64,000 nt of DNA, taken from NCBI GenBank assembly GCA_019915015.1, contig JAHBBC010000059.1, positions 1 through 64,000 of the forward strand, written 5' to 3'. The stretch comes from Auriscalpium vulgare. Taxonomy: Eukaryota > Basidiomycota > Agaricomycetes > Russulales > Auriscalpiaceae. Made by a program: the position numbers and the translations under genes. The notes under the pieces are model-generated. The model did no database searches. It was not told the origin of the DNA and saw nothing but the letters and a program-made list of their open reading frames with translations. Below, piece by piece: positions 43,812 through 55,845 of this stretch (position 1 is its first letter; each line of letters starts with the position of its first letter).

Positions 43812-44193
43812 TCCGGATTGTACGTCCATTCGCTTGTCACAAGTTGTCGGTAGATGTCTGACGTTACAGTCTCGTAGGTGTGATACCCCAACTGCCCCAC
43901 AGTTCTGTATCGCTCATTTCATGCTCAGGTGCCATATCGCTTTCTGTACTAGTAACTCTTTTTTTTTTGTAAATAACGACTTGTCTCCCGCACGTGATCG
44001 CGTCACCCAGCCATATTACTTCGTGCTGCGCTGCTCGGGACGCGACGACGCAGATGGTCCCTCATAAGCAAATTAGATGCATCGTGGGAGTGGACACTGA
44101 CCGGACGAGTCGACCATATCCCTGATCTTCACCACAACAACTACACGGCAGGACTGAATACTGAATGATTGTAAGACAACCGCAGTCATTCAT
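43812..44193. other. Tail-to-tail intergenic stretch
   Basis: Between the unknown gene and the Tcd gene, which converge here. A T9 run is at about 43961. No gene seen. Confidence 0.6.
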
Positions 44194-46025
44194 CTATCGC
44201 AGCGCCCACTCGCGCCATCGCTTAGCCTGTGCAAACCTTTTCTGCGCGAGGGCCGCCGCCTCGACGCCCCATACCTCTTCCGAGCTCTTCAATGGCTCCT
44301 CCCTCGCGCGCCTCCTCACGATCACCGTGCCCTGTGCATCAACCAGTCCGTCACCGCCGTCCTCTGCCGCCTCCTCCGAGCGCACCTCCACCCCCGAAAC
44401 GCCCTTCGCGTTCCTCGCGACGCCGAACACCGCCTCCACCGCCGCATCGACGTCACGCACCTCCCCGACGACGCAGTTCTCCAGCGATAGCGGCGCTCGC
44501 GGGTCCCACCTTACGAGCGCCGGGCGCGCACACACTGCGTGCGGCGGCTGGACAGCCCGCCCTACGGAAAAGTCGTCGAGCAGGAGCCCGATGTCTGCAG
44601 AGCTGAGCGGGAGCGCGCCAAGCGTGTGCCCTGCGATGCGCTCCTCGCGCACGAGGAGGTCCTTCCAGAGGCGCTCGTAGAGCTTTTTGCGGTTGCTCAC
44701 AGGGAGGGGACGCTCCAAGGGCTTGCCAGCGATGGCGCATAAGATGTAGGAGGTTATGTGGAGGCCGAAGATCGCTGGAAGCGGGCCTGTGGATGCGCGG
44801 GCGTACGAGACGTCAGGAGAGTGACGGGAACCGGGGAGATGGAACGTACCGAGCACAGGGAGTATGCGCACTCGGAAATCTTGAAGTGCGGAGAGTTCGT
44901 GCACATTTCCCTTTTGAAATTCGTCTTCTGGCAATGGCAAAAGGGAGACGTCACCAGGTACTTCCGTCGAGTAAACGACGGGGATCTCAGCCGGGCCTGA
45001 GGGAAGATAAGAATTTAGGTACAGAGAATAGTGGCAGGCCCAGGAACACGACGAACCGTTGAGAGCTGCTCGGAGGCGCAGGCGAACCGAACGCGCTAGA
45101 GGGTCGTAGTGTGTTGCCGAGATGTCCGCAATCTGCACGCGTGTAGGGTCCGCTTTGGCTCCAGCACCCATCGAGGAAAACACCTGGGTCCGAAGCTCTG
45201 TAGGTGCTCCAAAACACGATAGCAGAGTTTACGCACCTTGATATTATGCTGTACACAGTACTTCAGCAGGTCTACTTTTGTCTGTATGTTGTCGATCGCA
45301 TCTATGCATGATTAGACCATTTCGATGAAAAAGTTAGGCTATATGCGCACCTATAACCCAGTCTGCACCCTCTAAGAGCTCCGCACCGTTCTCGCCTTCC
45401 CGCCAAAGCTCTATACGCGGGTCCACACGTACAAAGCGTGCTATGCGACCCACAGCACGCGCTACGCACTCTACCTTCGGCGTTCCTACATCAGAAAGAG
45501 TCGCAGTAGCATGCCGATTGAGTGACGAGAGCGTCACATAGTCGAAGTCGATGAGACGAATACTCGATACGCCTCTGGTCCACATTGTCAGCTCGTGGCC
45601 AGTCAAAAATATTGACGAACTCACGAGCGAGCCAGCATAACCGCGGCCCATGAGCCGACGCCACCAGCCCCGACAATGACTACCGATGCTCTGCGCACTT
45701 TCTGCATCCCTTCTTCACCAAGGAATGCATAGTTCCGCGCGAGCTGCTCTCTCACGAGCTCGTCGTCGTAGGGCGCATTGTCGCTGGTCTCTATTCGCTC
45801 TGCCTTTTTTGTAGCAAAAGTAGAAGCAGAAGGGAGGAGTAGATGGTCAGTTGTACCGGAGGCGGCAAGGGTGCGGTGGATGTCTTCTTCGAGATCCTGG
45901 CGCCGACGTCGGCGTGTTTGCGCGTGATAGAGATTGACAAGGGAAAATGTCGCAACTGCGGTCGCTGCAGCGGTAAGAAGAAGCTGCGTTCGATGAGAGT
46001 GAACGTCTATGAGCGGCATCTGCAT
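44194..46025 (-). CDS. TCD1: tRNA threonylcarbamoyladenosine dehydratase (Tcd1/Tcd2, E1-like)
   Basis: Converts t6A at position 37 of ANN-decoding tRNAs into its cyclic form, using ATP; fungal enzymes sit at the mitochondrial outer membrane. Start ATG 46025-46023 (MQMPLIDVHSHRT) leads into a hydrophobic segment, TQLLLTAAATAVATFSLVNL, fitting a membrane anchor. The E1-like core follows: VREQLARNYAFLGEEGMQK, VVIVGAGGVGSWAAVMLARS (nucleotide-binding), IRLIDFDYVTLSSLNRHATA, DVGTPKVEC and AIDNIQTKVDLLKYC, then VFSSMGAGAKADPTRVQIADIS, a signature of TcdA/CsdL. Introns at about 45620, 45345 and 45233 are removed in frame. A roughly 250-residue C-terminal extension ends in a basic WREWALR. TCD1 and TCD2 cannot be told apart from sequence alone. 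Confidence 0.88.
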
Positions 46026-46534
46026 GCAAGAGGGGGAGGAGAGCTGCGAGTCGAGTGACGTCTCGCGATGTCCTCGGCTAGAACGGGCCGCTCTGCCGCG
46101 CCGGGCCCGGCGACGCAGCCGAGACCTCCGCCGGTTTGACGGGGGTAAATGTAGAACTATCTGAGAGTGAACAAGGCGCATTAGTGCAGGATGATGTCGG
46201 AGAAGTTGCCGAGCTGATTTACAATGCACAAAATAATATGCTCTATGACTGAAGTCTGAAGAGGGTTCCGCCACATCTACATGAGAGTAGTCGGCCGAGG
46301 ACCGTACTTGCTTGCTAAAACCGAGACTACCGTGTCTTTCACGTCAAGTATGATTCGTAGCATATGTGCATAACTATAGTACAATGATCGGTATGCGGCA
46401 GAGCCGTGCGTGAAATCGGGCCATCTAATTGGAGGCTGCAGTGTATTGATAGGGCCAACTCTACTTGGTGAAATTACCGTACTCCCAAGTATAGCAATCC
46501 TTTCGGCAACGTGTGAGCGCTCGATGGTCTCCAT
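46026..46534. other. Intergenic stretch
   Basis: Upstream of the Tcd gene and downstream of ATG15, both on the minus strand. No gene seen. Confidence 0.55.
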
Positions 46535-48008
46535 TCAGGAAAGAAGTGGACATACGACGCAATCCTCCTGGACAAAAGCCTCCGGCACCTCCCGACCAAC
46601 CGCCTGGGCGTCAGCCCATGGCTCGCTCAGCACGCCCTCGACGACGCGAGCTATAGCATGCGTGCGAACGTCGACCGCCCATGACAGGTTATTGACAGTG
46701 TCGTATTGGATTACCTTCCCCAGGTGACACCTACGCGCATACAGGCAGCGTTAGTTGGTGGTCGTATAAAGGTCCGACGGGCACAATACGCACCTACTCT
46801 CCAGGGCATACCCCCCTATGGCACACGAAGAGAACACACCGTTGCAGACGCCCATAGGTATGGGGTCTGCCGTATGGAAAACGTGGGTGACGTGATGCAA
46901 TGAGGGCTGCGAACATCTCAGTGATGAGAATCCACAGCATTCGATAGATTCCGACGCACTGGTGCTGGAAGATGCAATCGCTGCGCTGCCATCTTCTCGC
47001 CTGGGGCTTCAAAAGCAACGACCGGCACGCCAAAGGTGGTACCGACCAGTGAGGCAAGAGAGCCGCCCAGGGAATGTCCGATGACCCAGATGTTAGACGT
47101 GGGATACAAATAGGTCAAGTTGTAGTATAGGTTCTGGGACAGGCCGACGTTAGACTCTGATACTCAAACTGCGATAGATACAGCCCACCGTTCCGACAGG
47201 GTAGAACAGACTTTCATCGATGAGGGCCTGCTCCGTGCAATCCTGGTCGCACTTCCACCCCCCACGGAAGCAATCGCAAACCGTTGTCCACGTCCAGTCA
47301 ACATGGGCACAGCAGCAGGAGAACAGCAAGTTGTCGTTGAGCTTGTCCTTCTTCGTAGTGGGCCCGCCGCCGCCTATCGAGGTCGACGTGCCCTTTATCG
47401 ATACCACGATCGTGGAGTTGTCCGCCGTCGCGAAAACATAGCCGCGGAAACCGTCGGCGTCTTGCTCCCAGCCCACAGGGTCATTCTAAGGCGCGAATAA
47501 CGCGTGAGCGCACATCGCAACGAGCAGATAGACGAGAACCACGCACCACGACCCATTCGCCACCGAGGTCGTACCAATCGTCCGACCCAGGCTCAAAGTA
47601 CGCATTGCTCGTCATCTTCGCGAGCGTCAACAACGTCTCGCGGCTCTCGACGTCGGGGCCCAGCACCTCGTCCTCGTCCCAGCGCAGCGCCGTGCTCTCC
47701 TGCCGCAGCCGCGAACGTACGCGCGCATCCGCGAACGCCTGTGCCGAGAGCGGGCGATACGTCGTTATCGGGTGCGAACTGACAGCCAGAGCGGCATTGG
47801 CTTGACCCTGCGTGTGCAAGACGTCGCGCGGGGCGTCGGCGAAGTAGACGTGTGCGGCCGGCGTGACTGCGTGCGCGTGGCGCAGCTCGAATTGGAGCGG
47901 GGTACGTGGCACCGCTAGCGGGCGCTGCGATGCACGGGTGTCATGGGCGGGCGGGGCGAGGAAATTGAGGGTGGATAGTAGGAGGGATGTCAGCGACGTC
48001 GGGAGCAT
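46535..48008 (-). CDS. ATG15: Autophagy-related lipase Atg15
   Basis: Atg15 is the vacuolar phospholipase that breaks down autophagic bodies. The start ATG at 48008-48006 (MLPTSLTSLLLSTLNFL) gives an N-terminal signal-anchor. Conserved blocks: LTLAKMTSNAYFEPGSDDWYDLGGEW; after an intron, WEQDADGFRGYVFATADN and IVVSIKGTS; DKLNDNLLFSCCCAHVDWTW; CDQDCTEQALIDESLFYPVG; then IWVIGHSLGGSLASLVG, with the GHSLGG nucleophile elbow, and VVAFEAPGEKMAAQRLHLP. The C-terminal exons give FHTADPIPMGVCNGVFSSCA and end EDCVVCPLLS at 46535, with the histidine and aspartate of the triad in ADPIPMG and nearby blocks. Introns are about 50-70 nt. Expected route: ER to multivesicular body to vacuole. Confidence 0.92.
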
Positions 48009-48689
48009 CGAGCAGGTTGCGGGCAAAGTCGTTCGCCCGCGTTGTGGATGCGTGACGTCGCCTTTGTCCTGCCAAGCCACAACAACTCGGGCAACTCTGC
48101 TCAAGTACTGCGGCCTACCGTTGCACTTGCACAGGCGCCGCGCAGCATCTCGCTGTGCAGGCGTCCCTTCTTTTACAGTAATATATGTAGCCTGCGGCGA
48201 GCAGGGCGTAAGTTGACAGGTACGTGCCGATTCCGCTTGGTCTTGTCAAGCCAAGCACTCAGTCAAGAAAGTCCATGTATCTCATCCATTGGGATATAAC
48301 TAATGTCTGCAGTTGAACGAACATCGATCTATACGTGAAGAAACAGTTATTAACAATACAAATGTTGAAAGTTATGAGGAGAATGAAGAAACTGCACTGA
48401 TTGAGGCTAGACTAGACGTGGTACCGTATGCGGCGAACGATCGTGTCGTAGAAAACGAGACTCCTCTAGGGGACACAGTAAATGAGCTCTGGCGTACAGG
48501 AATAGAAACGATGATGACGGTGAATGAAAGATGGAGAAGCCAGAGAACGTTATGTATGTATGTACAGCATCCCTCTTGGATGCACAATTAGGGGCCGTGC
48601 TCTCAGGCAACGATAATTTATAGAGTAGACATGGTCATAAGTGCGATCAAACCTGAAGTGACGAGGTTGAGGCAGATGCCGCGCGGAGT
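48009..48689. other. Intergenic stretch
   Basis: Between ATG15 and the 3' end of the trehalase gene, same strand. A 92-codon plus-strand frame at 48313 is unsupported. No gene seen. Confidence 0.55.
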
Positions 48690-51456
48690 TCAAGCAGGGA
48701 AGGAGTAGGAGGGCGGCGGTGTGCCGAGTGCGCCAGATGCGGACGTAGAGAGCGCGAGGTTCTCCATGGCTAGCCCGAGCGGGTCGTTCACGACGCTCGA
48801 CGGCGGTGCTGCGGTGTGCTCGCCCATCATTGTGCGCCCGAAGAACACCTCCGGAGACGTGCACGCGGCGACGGCGCGGCGCATATGATTCGTGAGGAAC
48901 GACAAGCCAACTTGGTATGCCGCTAGGGATAATGGGAATCATCAGTAAAATGTTTGTTATTGGTGTGCGGCGGACTGACCGTTCATCCAACCGAAACCCT
49001 CGCGAGGGACCATCTTAAAGTCGATGCCTTGGTTGCCATACTCGGCGTCGACGAGATGCGAGAGCCGCACAGCATCGAACTGGAAGCACGACTATTAGAT
49101 ATCTCGCATATGCCAGCGCGCCATGCTCACCTTCTCTGGGACGACACCATTGAAGTCCACAAACGCAGTGGTCATCCTACCAAGGGAATCAGTATACGTC
49201 TATATGCGAGCGAAGGACCTCTTACATGTAAAGGAAACGGTATGCCAGGCGCTGGGCATCCTCCAAGTAACCATAACGTTCGAGGCCAACCCACGCCATG
49301 ATTTGATGTGGAGGCCTTCGCGAAATGAGAATCGGCCATGTATAAAGAGGCGTGAAGCACTCACCAAGCATAGGGATAGTCCCACTGCCGATTAGGCCGG
49401 TCCAACGAGATCTTACCCCGCGACTCCTCTGTCCCCGACACCAAGCCGCCGAGCACCTCGAACTTCTTCAACGACTCCGACCTGCATGTGACCGCGTTAG
49501 CACAAACTCCAAGCGAGACAGTCCAAACGCATACACAAGCTTCCATCCCTGCTCCTCGCTCGCGCACCCTGCCCACAGCGCCCAATACGCCGTCGCGCTC
49601 TCATAAAGGCTTTGCTTCTCCTGCACTGTGTCGTAGTCGAAGTAAAGGCTCTTGCTCTCATTCCAGCAGTACCTGTCAATTGCCGCCTTCCTGAACTCCG
49701 CGCGATCGAACCATTCCTGGCTGTGCTGCTTGCGCGCGGTCGAGCGCTCGCGATGCGCGCTTGCATACGACTCGACCGAGGGTGGGAACGGCGCAAGCGG
49801 GAAGTCCTCCTCGAGCTCGAGCTCGTCGTCGAATACCTCACGAATCGCGGTCGCGATATCGACCTCGTACTTGTACAGCAGCGCCTGCAGGTCGACCGTA
49901 CCGAGGTTCGCGCACCGCTTCTCGAGGCGGTAGGTCGTGTCGTGCCCCGACTCGCGCACCGCGCGGTCGTGCAGGAAGTACGCGTCGAGGCCGGGCTCCT
50001 TGAGCGTGCCTGCATTGTAGCGCTCGCTGAACTCGAGCACTGAGATGCCGTGCTTGTGCGCATACGGCTCGAGGATGTGCGTGAAGTGCGTTGCCTCCGT
50101 CTCCGGCGGAATGCCCACGCCGTCCGGCCTGAAGCGCGATAAGCCCGTCTTCGGATCCATGCGCGGCTCCGCGACCCAGATAGTGTGATACTCCTTGATG
50201 GCGGCTTGTATCGCGCGCTTCAACCATGCACGGTTTGCATCAAGATCCGACCGGTCGAGCTGGTTGTAGATCTGCAAGGCCATGTCGGTCAAGAAGGGTG
50301 GTTGCGTGCGAGCGAGGTAGTACGAGCGGTTGCCGTTCAGGATCTTGTTGTAGTGCTTGATCTCGAAGATGAAGTGCTCGACGAGACCCTTCGCCATCTG
50401 CACCTGACCGTCGACGAGCAGCCCAAGGGAGATAAAGTACGAGTCCCAGTTGTACAGCTGATCCAAAGTGTGTGAGCGTGTCGTTCCTACGTATAGGAGT
50501 GAGAACAAACCTCGTTGAAGCGAGCACCAGGCACAACGAAAGGAATGCCTTTCAGAGTACGGCCGCCCCGTCCATCATCGACCTCGTTCATTGCCAAGGC
50601 CAAGATACCCGGCTTCGAGTTGAGGCTCTTGACAAAGTGCGGGTCATCTGGGTTCGGCGGCAGCACTTGCACGTCCAGGTTCAGATGCGGTTTCTCACTA
50701 GCAATCTTGCGGTAGTAGTCTGCCATTGCGGGTTCCCCATGAGGAACGTAGATCCGTGGCTGGATGCGGCCGGTGCGGTTTTTCGGATCAGCACAGATGA
50801 TCTCGAGGCCGTCGCCGTCAATGCGCCGCGTGAGCGAGTGCCAGAAGGAATTCTTGATCATGCGTGACAGGCGGTCGACAGGGTTCTCAGTCAGACGGGC
50901 TTCGTCGAGCACGATACGCTTCCGGTTATGGTCGCGTGCAAGCGCAAGCTCTTGCAAGAGGTTGGATAGCATGTACGTCCCCTGACAGAGTGCATGAGGT
51001 GGGATGCGAAGAAACACGTCACAGACACATACCCGAATATCAAAACTTTTGTAGCCATTGCTCGTTGCTGTACCAAGCGAAAGGATCTTCGGGCCGGCGT
51101 CAGTTATGCTAATCTGGAAGTCGCCGTCGGTATCTTCTTGCTCGAGGACAAGACGGATTGTCTCTTCAACATCGATGAGGAAGCGACGGGGCGCAGTGCT
51201 CTTCTCGTCATGAGACAGCCTTCTAGGCCGTAGGTGCCAGTCTTCTTCAAAGGCGGGCGTGCGCTTGGGGCGGGACTGAAAAGAATGAGTGACTCGGTCC
51301 GATAGTTCGCTTGCGCAGACGTACAGCACTGTACGTTCGCGCACGGCTATGGAACTCAGGGCCACCATAGTACTGTGCAGCGTCGACGTTGACGGGGCGC
51401 GCATCTTGCTCTTCGAGGAAGTTGAGGCCGGGAGGATGAGAAAGTGGCGGGGCCAT
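48690..51456 (-). CDS. NTH1: Neutral trehalase
   Basis: Cytosolic trehalase that mobilises trehalose into glucose under PKA and Ca2+ control. Start ATG 51456-51454 ([16 protein letters not shown]). Near the N-terminus a PKA-type site RRLSHDE is followed by the calcium-binding-like loop [16 protein letters not shown], both diagnostic of neutral rather than acid trehalases. The GH37 catalytic domain contains [49 protein letters not shown] and [13 protein letters not shown]; after further introns it contains [18 protein letters not shown], the second trehalase signature, then [20 protein letters not shown]. The stop is at 48690. The tail [11 protein letters not shown] is short. Roughly seven introns of 50-80 nt. 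Its neighbours on the same strand are ATG15 and ATG22. Confidence 0.93.
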
Positions 51457-52806
51457 GGTTGAAAGGGAAGATGCGGGGTAGGCGCCGACAATGGCAGAAA
51501 AGGCGGGGAATCAAAGCCGTGGGACAACTACAGAGGCGCGTATCTTTGAACGGATGCGTAAATACGAGCACAACGGACTAGAGTCGATGAGCGGGCTTTG
51601 TCACGGCACGGAGGGCAACAGCGTACTGTGTTGGATGTCCGATGGTCTTTAAGGCGGAATCGCAGTAGGCTTGAGAATGAAGGGTGAAGAAGAGAAGAAA
51701 GAGCGGTGTGTACGCGCTCTGTCTAGAGGATGCAGAGGCAAGAGGCAGACGGGTGGCAGACGGTGGAGGACAAGAGGCGGTGGGGCGCAGGCTGGCGCAG
51801 GTCGAGCCGTTTATTAGACGCCGCTTAGAGCCGCCTCAGCCGCCTGCCGTCCCCGCACGCTGACACCACCGGTTCCTTGCCATCGCCCCGCCATCTGCCC
51901 CTTGCGCGCTCCGGGGTACTCGCTTTCAACGGGATGTTCACGCTGCCAGACTCTCACTCAAGGGCACTGGACCGTCCATCGGCATGCTCGGCCCGTGTCT
52001 ACTGCTACCGTCAGCTGGTTAGATTACTCCGCAAGCTCTTCTCTCTCGAGGCCGGACAGCTCCTGCGACGCCCAATCCCCTTGCATCAAGGCTCGTGCTC
52101 TCCCTAGGCTATGCTGATGGGCACGTCCACTGGCGGCTGACGTCTCCCGATCATCGCAGGTGTACTCTGGTGCCTCCGACCGGCAGCTCTCGGCCATAAT
52201 GACGTCGCAGACAAACGGCCCGCTGCTCCACTACGTATCCCCTAGTCTCCGTGGCTGACCTTGGCACAGAAGACAGTCGTTCTACTTATCCCCCTGCAGG
52301 TCGCCGACGCCCCTACTTACCGGACATATAACACCTGATAAACCCCACTGCAGTGCATCTGAAATCTGCTTCAGTCGTCTTTTTAGAGCAGGCGCATCCC
52401 GGCGCAGCGGCTTGTGCGTGCTCTCGATCTCGCGTAGTATTCAACCCCCTGGATTCCATTTGGGACATGCGCTCTGGCGAGACGTAGATCTTTCGGCCGG
52501 CGTAAATGCTTGACATACAGGTACCTCGGAACGTGCATTCCGCTCCGAGATTGATGGCGCCATGCTTTGATAGGTAGATGCATGTGTGGTAGCAGAACTG
52601 TCTCCTCTGTCTTTTGTGTGTGAATGGTTGGCCACGAAGGTTGGTCCACCGCCAGTGCTTCGTGCATCAGAGATTCTTGATGCTGGTATGGACCGTATGG
52701 GAACGGCCCTGCAAGATCGTCGCATCCCTAGTAGTAGGTACATGCAAAGATAGGACTGGCGTCTTGGTGCGGGAGCGAAGGGTCGATGGCTCTGTTGCGG
52801 AGCGCA
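51457..52806. other. Intergenic stretch, trehalase promoter region
   Basis: Includes the upstream region of the trehalase gene. A few CCCCT pentamers (near 51898, 52077, 52228 and 52283) resemble stress-response elements, but their number is near chance, so I do not call them. No gene seen. Confidence 0.5.
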
Positions 52807-55311
52807 TTACGAGTTCGCAAACGCCTCCCTGCGTGCCTCCGCCGCAATAAACTCGTCGCACTCCAGTCGGCTCTTCCTCATGTCTACCAGGACTAAAAAC
52901 CCTGTGCTGAAAGCTCCCCTAACACACACGGTACCAGACGATACCCGATATCAGTGACGGCTACTGAAAAGAAGGGGGGGCATTGACGTACAAGCCGAAC
53001 AAAAACGCGAACGGCATGTTGTCGTTGTTCCCGGAAGCCGAGATGATAGCCTGGGATACGAAGGGTCCGATGAACGCTGACGTCTTGCCAATCTGCACAC
53101 ACATGTTGAAGTGACGACAAACATAAAGATAGAGGTCAACGTACGACGGAGAAGAGCGCAAAGAAAAGGAACCTGTTTTATCATTACATGAGCGTGCTTG
53201 ACATGAGAGTATACAGATGTAGAAAAAGAAACGCACATCTGCGGAAGCGGAGAGACCTCGCTTATCATTGTCTGGCTGTACGCGTACCACGGGCAGACCA
53301 TGAGCCCGTAGAATACCTGATACAGCCTGTGCGATGCTGTGAGTAAAACGAGTCCAAGCGAAAGGGAGAACGCTTGCGCACCAAATCTCCCAGACGTGTT
53401 TGAATCCGAATTTGTCCGTATGCACGCCAATGAGGCCCCAGATCGTCAGGATCTTGAAGGAGATTGAGACTGAAACTGAGCAAGCAATGAGAAGAATGAC
53501 AGGGCGTACCAGGATCCAAAATACGTTGAATAGGAGCATCTGGCAGGGGTAGTCAGTAAAGTTCAATCATCTTCGAGAGCCATGCTGACAGCTTTCGTTG
53601 AGATCCTGAACTTCTTCTGGACGATCCAGAATGCACTAAGTATATCGTCATCTTGTCAGCGCTTGACACGTATCTGAGCAAAGCCACGTACTAGATGCCG
53701 ATGAATTGCGTGGTGATACCGACGAGGAGCAGGAGTGTGAGCTGCAAAGTGGAATATGATACAATGCTGACAGAGCGCATAAGATTCAGTGCCTGACGCA
53801 AGCCGCAACCAGCGTCCGACAGACCTATTCTGTAGCGTGCCAATGACAGTTCTGCCATGAACATGAGCATTAAATAATATGTAGGCGCTGGGAAGACACA
53901 GACACGGTGGTATTCAATACATCTCCCCTACAAAGATACATTTAGTGTGTCTCAAGAAAGGTATCCATGCATCGGGACTTACATGAGGAAGTAAAATATC
54001 AGATACAGAAACGTCTGTTTCAGGCGCATGCACTCCCGCAGCGCAACGTAGGTCTGCTTAAAACCGACTGTCAAGAGCGACGTTCCTGGCGGCAAGGCCA
54101 GTCCTGGTCGCCGTTTCTCAAACAAAAACCATGGAATCGCACACAGCACTGTCGGGATCATGAGCGACAACCATCGCGAGCATCTGGCGGGAAGCCTACA
54201 CCATACACCGCCGGAGAAGGCGATTAGCACACTGAATGCCTTGGTGTTGTTCTCGGTGCTATCGTCGGACTTGAGCCCCTTCAGAATCCCTACCATGATA
54301 GCAAGCACGATGATCTCGCCCGCAGAGCACACCGCGAACGAAACGTTTGAAATGCGATTGCGCGCCAGTGACTCATACGCCGCATGCTCGTCCAGGCTGA
54401 GGATGCAACAACCGTGAGATTAGTATGCGATGTAATGTACTATATGAAACGCACGATATCTTGCCCTCGGTAGCGTCCTGAGCGGATTGCCGTACCTCCG
54501 GAAGGTTGCGCGCAAGCCCCGGGAATGCGGCAGTCCAGAACGTGAGCGAGCACTAGTAGTGACATATATATCATATATTAACATTGCCAGCAAGTCTCTG
54601 TGTTGTATCTCACCTGATACGTGATTACTATCGCATCACTTCAACGGCATGTTCCACGGGTGAAAGAAAGTCACGTACAACCGAGGATATACAACGCAAC
54701 GCCGGCACGCCACTGTGACGGATCCTCAACACCCAGCCACGCGAACGACACACCCACCGCGACCAGCGTGAAGAAGATCGTGATGTTCGGTCGCCAGCGC
54801 CCATAGTCCGCCCATGCGCCAATGGCGAGCAGGAGGACCGCCTGCAACGCGAAGCTGATCCCATTCGTGAGGAGTACGATCGAATTTACTGTGAATACAT
54901 GAGGATGGGGTGTCACCGTGGATCATATATGGACATACTGTCTCGTACACGTCCAAGGTAGGGCAAAACGCAACCCGTGTCGCTACCGCAGGGCGCAGTG
55001 AAGGGCGGCTGGTCGGGGTCATAGCCCGCGAGGTAGAGTAGGTTTTGAAACTGTGAAGGGCCGAAGTTGAAGCCAGAGAGGCCGTTGTTTCCCTAAAATG
55101 CGAGCCGTACGCTCAAACACCTGCATCGTCTCGGGAAAGGGAAAGTATGGTTCGAACATACGATATAATACAGGTAGAACCACCACAGCTCCCGCCGCGT
55201 TGTCGTCCACTCGTGCGAAGCCTTCGGGATTGGAGTTTCTTTCTCTTCCAAGTCGTGCACCTCGATAGATGCATCCTTGCGATCTGCCTTCGAGTTGACT
55301 TCCTCCGTCAT
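52807..55311 (-). CDS. ATG22: Autophagy-related vacuolar transporter Atg22
   Basis: Atg22 exports amino acids from the vacuole after autophagic breakdown. Start ATG 55311-55309 (MTEEVNSKADRKDAS). The N-terminal acidic segment leads to RRELWWFYLYYI, then NNGLSGFNFGPSQFQNLLYL. The membrane core has SIVLLTNGISFALQAVLLLA, IGAWADYGRWRPNI and DPSQWRAGVALYILGC, all characteristic of the Atg22 branch of the MFS. Mid-protein is SDDSTENNTKAFSVLIAFSG, then PWFLFEKRRPG; late helices are KTSAFIGPFVSQAIISASG. The last intron (GTACGT at about 53000 to TTAG at about 52917) splices FGL to GAFSTGFLVLVDMRKSRLE and the chain ends AFANS at 52807. The intron after FSGGVW is not resolved. About ten short introns. 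Confidence 0.85.
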
Positions 55312-55845
55312 CGTGCACTGTTGGTAGAAGAAGAAAAAGACCGCAGGCGTACCTGGACAGGTTAGCCCTATACTTACAGAGATAAGTTTTCGGCGTGCGA
55401 CATCTGTGCTTCTTCGTAAGGAAGCGGACCTGCTGCAAGCTGCTCCAGATCAAAGAACGCATTTTTTTGGCGCTTGCTTTGATTGAGAGTGGCAGTTCCG
55501 GGGTTGTGAAAATAGATACATCATGACGTGCGGGACGGAAAAAGATGCTTGGTGTCCGACAAGACACTGTCTGGCTCTGATATGGCAGCTGAAGAGAAGA
55601 GGACCACAACCTCATCGGAGTCCTCAGTCAGGGCCGTGGCAAGAAGGCTCACGTGATACCTCTCCAATACTGCCGCCTGCGACGAATGTATCAAAAGTCG
55701 TGATTAGACCGTCTCACATAGTAAATTAGAGGCTCATATAGCAATGCGTATGCGAAGTGATGTATACATAATTGACAGCATTATGGATAGCGAAGAGTGA
55801 CAAGAGAAATAAAAGAGATGGATGTGGTCGTTACGGTCGTCACGG
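55312..55845. other. Intergenic stretch
   Basis: Upstream of ATG22 and downstream of the coiled-coil gene. No gene seen. Confidence 0.55.

Noticed and set aside
44758..45062. Plus-strand frames over the Tcd gene
   Set aside because: Shadow of a conserved minus-strand gene.
51890..52290. CCCCT pentamers as stress-response elements upstream of trehalase
   Set aside because: Four hits in roughly 1.3 kb on both strands is close to chance, and they are 440-830 bp from the start codon.
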